DNA of 9,402 bases, taken from positions 1 to 9,402 of the forward strand of contig JAITDQ010000151.1 in the NCBI GenBank assembly GCA_031282485.1, read 5' to 3'. The first letter of the stretch is position 1. Each line of letters begins with the position of its first letter. The DNA is from Tannerella sp. Lineage in GTDB: Bacteria > Bacteroidota > Bacteroidia > Bacteroidales > Tannerellaceae. This document shows positions 7,014-9,402 of this stretch, one piece after another. The translations under genes were made by a program, and so were the position numbers. The notes under the pieces are model-generated. The model searched no databases and was not told the DNA's origin. It saw only the letters and a program-made list of their open reading frames with translations.

Positions 7014-8360
7014 ATGAAAAAGGAATATTTAATGTATAAACTGGCCGAAACGATTAAAAAAACGTCTAAGATAGACAACTCATTATTCAAAAAATTCGGC
7101 GTAAAACGTGGTCTTCGCAACGAAGACGGTTCCGGAGTCCTGGTAGGACTGACAAATATAGGAAATGTAGTCGGATACGAACGCACCGACGACGGAAAAC
7201 TGAAACCGATTCCCGGCAAACTGTATTACCGGGGATACGACGTTGAAGATATTGTACACGGCGTGATACAACAAAAACGGTTCGGGTTCGAAGAGGTCGC
7301 CTTCCTGCTTCTTTCGGGCAGCCTACCCGACCGGGAAGAATTGCAGCAATTCAAGGAACTGATATACGAAAACATGCCGTTGACGCACGAAACGACGATG
7401 AGTATCCTTCAATTACGCGGCGCAAATATTATGAACATCTTAGCCCGCAGCGTTCTCGGAATGTACAATTTTGACGAAAGCCCGGATGACCTGTCGCGCG
7501 ACAACCAGATGCGCCAGTCAATAAAGCTGATTTCCCGTTTTCCGACGATTATTGCTTATGCGTACAATGTATTGCGTCATCACAACAAGGAGCGTTCCCT
7601 GCACATACGTCATCCCCACGACCAACTTTCGCTGGCTGAGAATTTCCTCCACATGCTGAAACGCGATTATACCGAACTCGATGCCCGCATGCTCGACCTG
7701 CTCCTGATATTACAGGCCGAACACGGAGGCGGTAACAATTCGACCTTCACCGTCCGCGTGACGTCGTCGACCATGACCGACATTTATTCCTCCATTGCTG
7801 CCGGAATCGGTTCGCTCAAAGGCCCGCTGCACGGAGGCGCAAATATTCAGGTGACGGATATGTTCGAACATCTGAAAGAAAACGTCCGCGACTGGAAAAG
7901 CGTCGACGAAATAGACCTGTACCTGACACGTATCCTGAATAAAGAAGTATACAACAAAACCGGACTGATATACGGTATCGGACATGCCGTATATACCATT
8001 TCAGACCCGCGGGCGCTGTTACTTCGCGAACTGGCCGGCGAACTGGCAAAGGAAAAAGGCCGCTACGACGAATTTAAGTTCCTTGAACTCCTGGAAGAGC
8101 GCTCCGTCGAAGTTTTCGCCCGCGTAAAAAACAACGGCAAACACGTATCCAGCAATGTCGACTTCTACACCGGTTTTGTCTACGACATGATTGGTTTACC
8201 GAAGGAAATATACACTCCGCTGTTCGCCATGGCGCGAATTGTAGGCTGGACGGCGCACCGGAACGAAGAACTCAACTTCGCCGGAAAACGCATCATACGT
8301 CCCGCATACAAAAACATCATCGACGACACACTCCCCTACATCCCAATCGAAGAACGATAG
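7014..8360 (+). CDS. gltA: Citrate synthase
   Basis: This enzyme condenses oxaloacetate and acetyl-CoA to citrate and feeds the aconitase and isocitrate dehydrogenase encoded upstream. The 448-residue protein has the citrate synthase catalytic set: H273 in GPLHGGAN, H324 in YGIGHAVYTISDPRA and D383 in NVDFYTGFVYD, matching H274, H320 and D375 of the pig enzyme. H237 in EHGGGNNSTFTVRV marks the preceding helix. The N-terminus (KRGLRNEDGSGVLVGLTNIG) is characteristic of Bacteroidales citrate synthases. The ATG at 7014 is preferred over an in-frame TTG at 7008 and an ATG at 7032, because MKKEYLMYKL resembles the start of relatives. It is the last gene of the unit, with a terminator starting 7 bases after its stop. 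A 2-methylcitrate synthase cannot be excluded from sequence alone, but the context argues for citrate. Confidence 0.94.
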   Translation: MKKEYLMYKLAETIKKTSKIDNSLFKKFGVKRGLRNEDGSGVLVGLTNIGNVVGYERTDDGKLKPIPGKLYYRGYDVEDIVHGVIQQKRFGFEEVAFLLLSGSLPDREELQQFKELIYENMPLTHETTMSILQLRGANIMNILARSVLGMYNFDESPDDLSRDNQMRQSIKLISRFPTIIAYAYNVLRHHNKERSLHIRHPHDQLSLAENFLHMLKRDYTELDARMLDLLLILQAEHGGGNNSTFTVRVTSSTMTDIYSSIAAGIGSLKGPLHGGANIQVTDMFEHLKENVRDWKSVDEIDLYLTRILNKEVYNKTGLIYGIGHAVYTISDPRALLLRELAGELAKEKGRYDEFKFLELLEERSVEVFARVKNNGKHVSSNVDFYTGFVYDMIGLPKEIYTPLFAMARIVGWTAHRNEELNFAGKRIIRPAYKNIIDDTLPYIPIEER

Positions 8361-8367
8361 GATTATC

Positions 8368-8401
8368 AAGCAGGCGTCCGGCTTTTCGGACGCCTGCTTT
8401 T
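8368..8401 (+). terminator. Rho-independent terminator after gltA
   Basis: AAGCAGGCGTCCG (8368-8380) and CGGACGCCTGCTT (8387-8399) form a perfect 13-bp G/C-rich stem with a 6-base loop, followed by a short T run (8398-8401). It starts 7 bases after the gltA stop and closes the acn-icd-gltA unit. Confidence 0.93.
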
Positions 8402-8478
8402 ACATGTCATTTTTATAAGAATAACAAAGGCATGACAATTTTTTGAATTGCCCAAGATTTTTCCTTGTTTCTCTTTTA

Positions 8479-8505
8479 TTTGTTATGAAAAAATGCCTAA
8501 CTTTG
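8479..8505 (+). promoter_or_regulatory. Promoter of the DUF6722-like gene
   Basis: TAACTTTG (8498-8505) matches TAnnTTTG exactly. TTTG at 8479-8482 is a candidate -33 element, although the 15-base spacer is shorter than usual. Transcription would start near 8512, downstream of the in-frame ATG at 8485, which supports the ATG at 8527 as the translation start. Confidence 0.6.
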
Positions 8506-8526
8506 CATCGTAAACAATATGATTCA

Positions 8527-8772
8527 ATGAAAAAAGAAATAGGAAAATGGTTTATGGACATAGCTAAATACACTGCAACGGCGGTGCTTATATCGTCGTT
8601 TCTGGGTGGATTTGAGCAAAAGTGGCTAATGTATGCCGTGGGGATATTTACCGTTGTCCTGTGTTTATTATTAGGATTGTATTTTATTAAAGATAAAAAA
8701 CAATATCGTTATGGGAGCTATAATTATGTGTTTAACAATCGTCGTGCTTGGGGTTGGTCTGTATATTTTTGA
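8527..8772 (+). CDS. Small two-helix membrane protein, DUF6722-like
   Basis: This 81-residue protein has two predicted membrane segments, about residues 14-28 and 34-54, joined by a short loop (GGFEQKW). It begins with a conserved-looking head, MKKEIGKWFMDIAKY, and a charged KDKK follows the second helix. I recognise the pattern as the DUF6722 family of small Bacteroidales proteins, from memory and not from a search; no function is known to me. The frame is open back to 8443, but the start at 8527 is chosen because a perfect -7 box lies at 8498-8505 and would place the transcript start after the other in-frame starts. The last 21 codons (8710-8772) overlap the next small gene in another frame. 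The tail they encode (SYNYVFNNRRAWGWSVYF) looks unconstrained, as if the other frame were the selected one. Confidence 0.7.
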   Translation: MKKEIGKWFMDIAKYTATAVLISSFLGGFEQKWLMYAVGIFTVVLCLLLGLYFIKDKKQYRYGSYNYVFNNRRAWGWSVYF

Positions 8773-8815
8773 CCATACTAAGGCAGGTAAGAAGTTTTTT
8801 GACGAAAAAGATTAG
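8711..8815 (+). CDS. 34-residue single-helix membrane protein overlapping the DUF6722-like gene
   Basis: The frame reads MGAIIMCLTIVVLGVGLYIF followed by DHTKAGKKFFDEKD: one hydrophobic segment (about residues 3-20) and a short charged, mostly basic tail. It starts inside the DUF6722-like gene in the next forward reading frame and overlaps it by 62 bases, so it would be translated from the same transcript, probably by coupling. Clean membrane-helix and tail architecture in the overlapping frame, together with the odd C-terminus of the upstream frame, argues that this is a real gene. It resembles small Bacteroides proteins with a helix followed by HTKAGK that I recall near such genes; that is memory, not a search. 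Function is unknown. The alternative is a chance open frame, or a fusion to the upstream frame by slippage at the A run at 8695-8700. Confidence 0.5.
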   Translation: MGAIIMCLTIVVLGVGLYIFDHTKAGKKFFDEKD

Positions 8816-8852
8816 TGAGTAATTTATTATGGGAATACATAAAAGACACTAC

Positions 8853-8873
8853 CGGACGTAAACGTTATGTCCG
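8853..8873 (+). repeat. 9-bp inverted repeat upstream of the HicB-like gene
   Basis: CGGACGTAA and TTATGTCCG pair over 9 bp with one G-T mismatch, with a 3-base centre (ACG). It lies about 20 bases upstream of the proposed HicB promoter and 37 bases after the end of the 34-residue gene. There is no proper T run, so it is a poor terminator. An operator for the ribbon-helix-helix part of the HicB-like protein is possible but unproven. Confidence 0.4.
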
Positions 8874-8892
8874 TATTATTTTACGAAAAAAT

Positions 8893-8922
8893 TTTGTTAT
8901 TCGCCGGATAAATGTATTTCTG
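8893..8922 (+). promoter_or_regulatory. Promoter of the HicB-like gene
   Basis: TTTG (8893-8896) is followed after 18 bases by TATTTCTG (8915-8922), a 7 of 8 match to TAnnTTTG. Transcription would begin close to 8929, leaving a leader of only about 11 bases before the ATG at 8940. The gene would thus be expressed alone, without an upstream toxin gene. Confidence 0.5.
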
Positions 8923-8939
8923 CAACTAAAAGGGAAATC

Positions 8940-9281
8940 ATGGATAAATTAGAATATAAAGGATATTTCGGGAGTATCGAATACAGTAAAGAGGATGAAT
9001 GTTTATTCGGAAAAGTTACAGGTATGCCTGATAATTTAATCAGCTACGAAGGAAACACTGCGGCGGAACTTTATGCCGATTTTAAGGAAGCGATTGATTC
9101 TTATCTGGATTATTGTAAGGAGAAAGGGATCAAACCTCGCAAATCCTATAATGGCATGTTAAATATACGGATACCGTCCGAAATACACAGAAGAATAGCT
9201 ATAATTGCCGACCGTACCGTCACGAGTATTAATGCTTTTATAAGGGATTCCAGAGAAAGAAAATTGGAATCAATGCGTTGA
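8940..9281 (+). CDS. HicB-family antitoxin-like protein, no HicA toxin visible
   Basis: This 113-residue protein has the two parts of HicB antitoxins. Residues 1-65 form the partial RNase-H-like HicB domain: YKGYFGSIEYSKEDECLFGK, then ISYEGNTAAELYADFKEAIDSYLDYC. Residues 72-110 look like a ribbon-helix-helix DNA-binding tail (LNIRIPSEIHRRIAIIA, then the second helix SINAFIRDSRER). In type II systems HicB neutralises the mRNA-cutting toxin HicA and represses its own operon. Here the 124 bases upstream are full of stops and hold no HicA frame, and none is seen in the 121 bases downstream. It could be an orphan regulator, a relic, or have hicA beyond the window. The end of the second helix departs from the usual form, so DNA binding is uncertain. 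The gene is visibly A/T-richer than gltA: rows checked by hand are about 30-42% G+C against about 47%. Confidence 0.8.
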   Translation: MDKLEYKGYFGSIEYSKEDECLFGKVTGMPDNLISYEGNTAAELYADFKEAIDSYLDYCKEKGIKPRKSYNGMLNIRIPSEIHRRIAIIADRTVTSINAFIRDSRERKLESMR

Positions 9282-9299
9282 CGACCTGTAGAGAATCAG

Positions 9300-9372
9300 G
9301 AAACTGTTTCAAAAGTCCTCGTTTTGTCATACAATGAAACATCAACCACAATTTTGGCATGGAAAATTTTCC
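9300..9372. repeat. Short palindromes after the HicB-like gene
   Basis: GAAACTGTTTC (9300-9310) and GGAAAATTTTCC (9361-9372) are perfect palindromes in the last 120 bases. The 8-base AACTGTTT at 9302-9309 recurs inverted as AAACAGTT at 9395-9402, the window edge. These may be a weak terminator, a regulator site or one end of a mobile or intergenic repeat; the sequence seen is too short to decide. Confidence 0.3.
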
Positions 9373-9402
9373 GTTATTCATTGCTATTTTAAAAAAACAG
9401 TT
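9334..9402 (+). CDS. Possible start of a further gene, cut by the window edge
   Basis: An ATG at 9334 opens a frame of 23 codons (MKHQPQFWHGKFSVIHCYFK...) that is still open at the end of the window. TCGTTTTG (9319-9326) is a loose match to a -7 box but lies very close to the ATG. Nothing in the 23 residues is recognisable, and the stretch could equally be intergenic. Confidence 0.15.
   Translation, partial: MKHQPQFWHGKFSVIHCYFKKTV

Noticed and set aside
7008..7016. TTG at 7008 as the gltA start.
   Set aside because: An ATG two codons later (7014) gives the N-terminus expected for the family.
8443..8526. Longer forms of the DUF6722-like protein starting at 8443 (TTG) or 8485 (ATG).
   Set aside because: A perfect -7 box at 8498-8505 would put the transcript start after them, and the family-like head begins at 8527.
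8690..8712. Programmed frameshift at the A run (8695-8700) fusing the two small membrane proteins.
   Set aside because: It would need a +1 shift at a simple A6 run without a supporting signal, and the second frame has its own ATG; kept only as an alternative.
8816..8939. A hicA remnant upstream of the HicB-like gene.
   Set aside because: All frames are broken by stops, and no HicA residues (such as the GSHxxxxx strand with its catalytic His) could be read.
1..9402. CRISPR arrays, tRNA, rRNA or riboswitches.
   Set aside because: No spaced repeats, cloverleaf-like sequences or known riboswitch cores were seen; gaps between genes are all under 180 bases.

Overview
The window looks like a chromosomal segment of an anaerobic, gut-type member of the order Bacteroidales (Bacteroidota). 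Four things point there: a three-gene acn-icd-gltA cluster with a mitochondrial-type aconitase, as known in Bacteroides fragilis; Bacteroidota-style promoters (TTG, about 18 bases, then TAnnTTTG) instead of sigma70 boxes; A/T-rich leaders without a Shine-Dalgarno sequence before most genes; and small proteins of a Bacteroidales type (DUF6722-like, HicB-like). This placement is inference from protein and promoter recognition; no database search was possible.

All genes I support are on the + strand. Bases 1-2687 hold tldD (5' end outside the window) and pmbA/tldE, the two halves of the TldD/TldE metalloprotease. They are separated by 2 bases, pmbA has an unusually strong ribosome binding site, and a strong intrinsic terminator follows at 2714-2750. 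Bases 2867-3319 hold a lone YhcH/YjgK/YiaL-family gene, a possible sugar anomerase, without sialic acid genes beside it.

Bases 3369-8401 form the central unit: a good Bacteroidota promoter, aconitase, isocitrate dehydrogenase and citrate synthase, closed by a perfect 13-bp hairpin terminator. Together these enzymes turn oxaloacetate and acetyl-CoA into 2-oxoglutarate, the oxidative branch of the Krebs cycle used for glutamate synthesis. The isocitrate dehydrogenase has D, I, A, S, S at the five positions that in the E. coli enzyme (K344, Y345, V351, Y391, R395) grip the 2'-phosphate of NADP. It is therefore predicted to use NAD+, although such proteins are often labelled NADP-dependent.

From about 8440 the sequence changes to short genes, several visibly richer in A/T. 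They are a two-helix membrane protein (DUF6722-like) behind a perfect TAnnTTTG box, an overlapping 34-residue single-helix membrane protein in another frame, and a HicB-like antitoxin with its own promoter but no visible HicA toxin. The last 120 bases hold palindromes and possibly the start of another gene.

I did not find an obviously new multi-gene system. The best leads are the coenzyme switch in the isocitrate dehydrogenase, the overlapping small-membrane-protein pair and the toxinless HicB.
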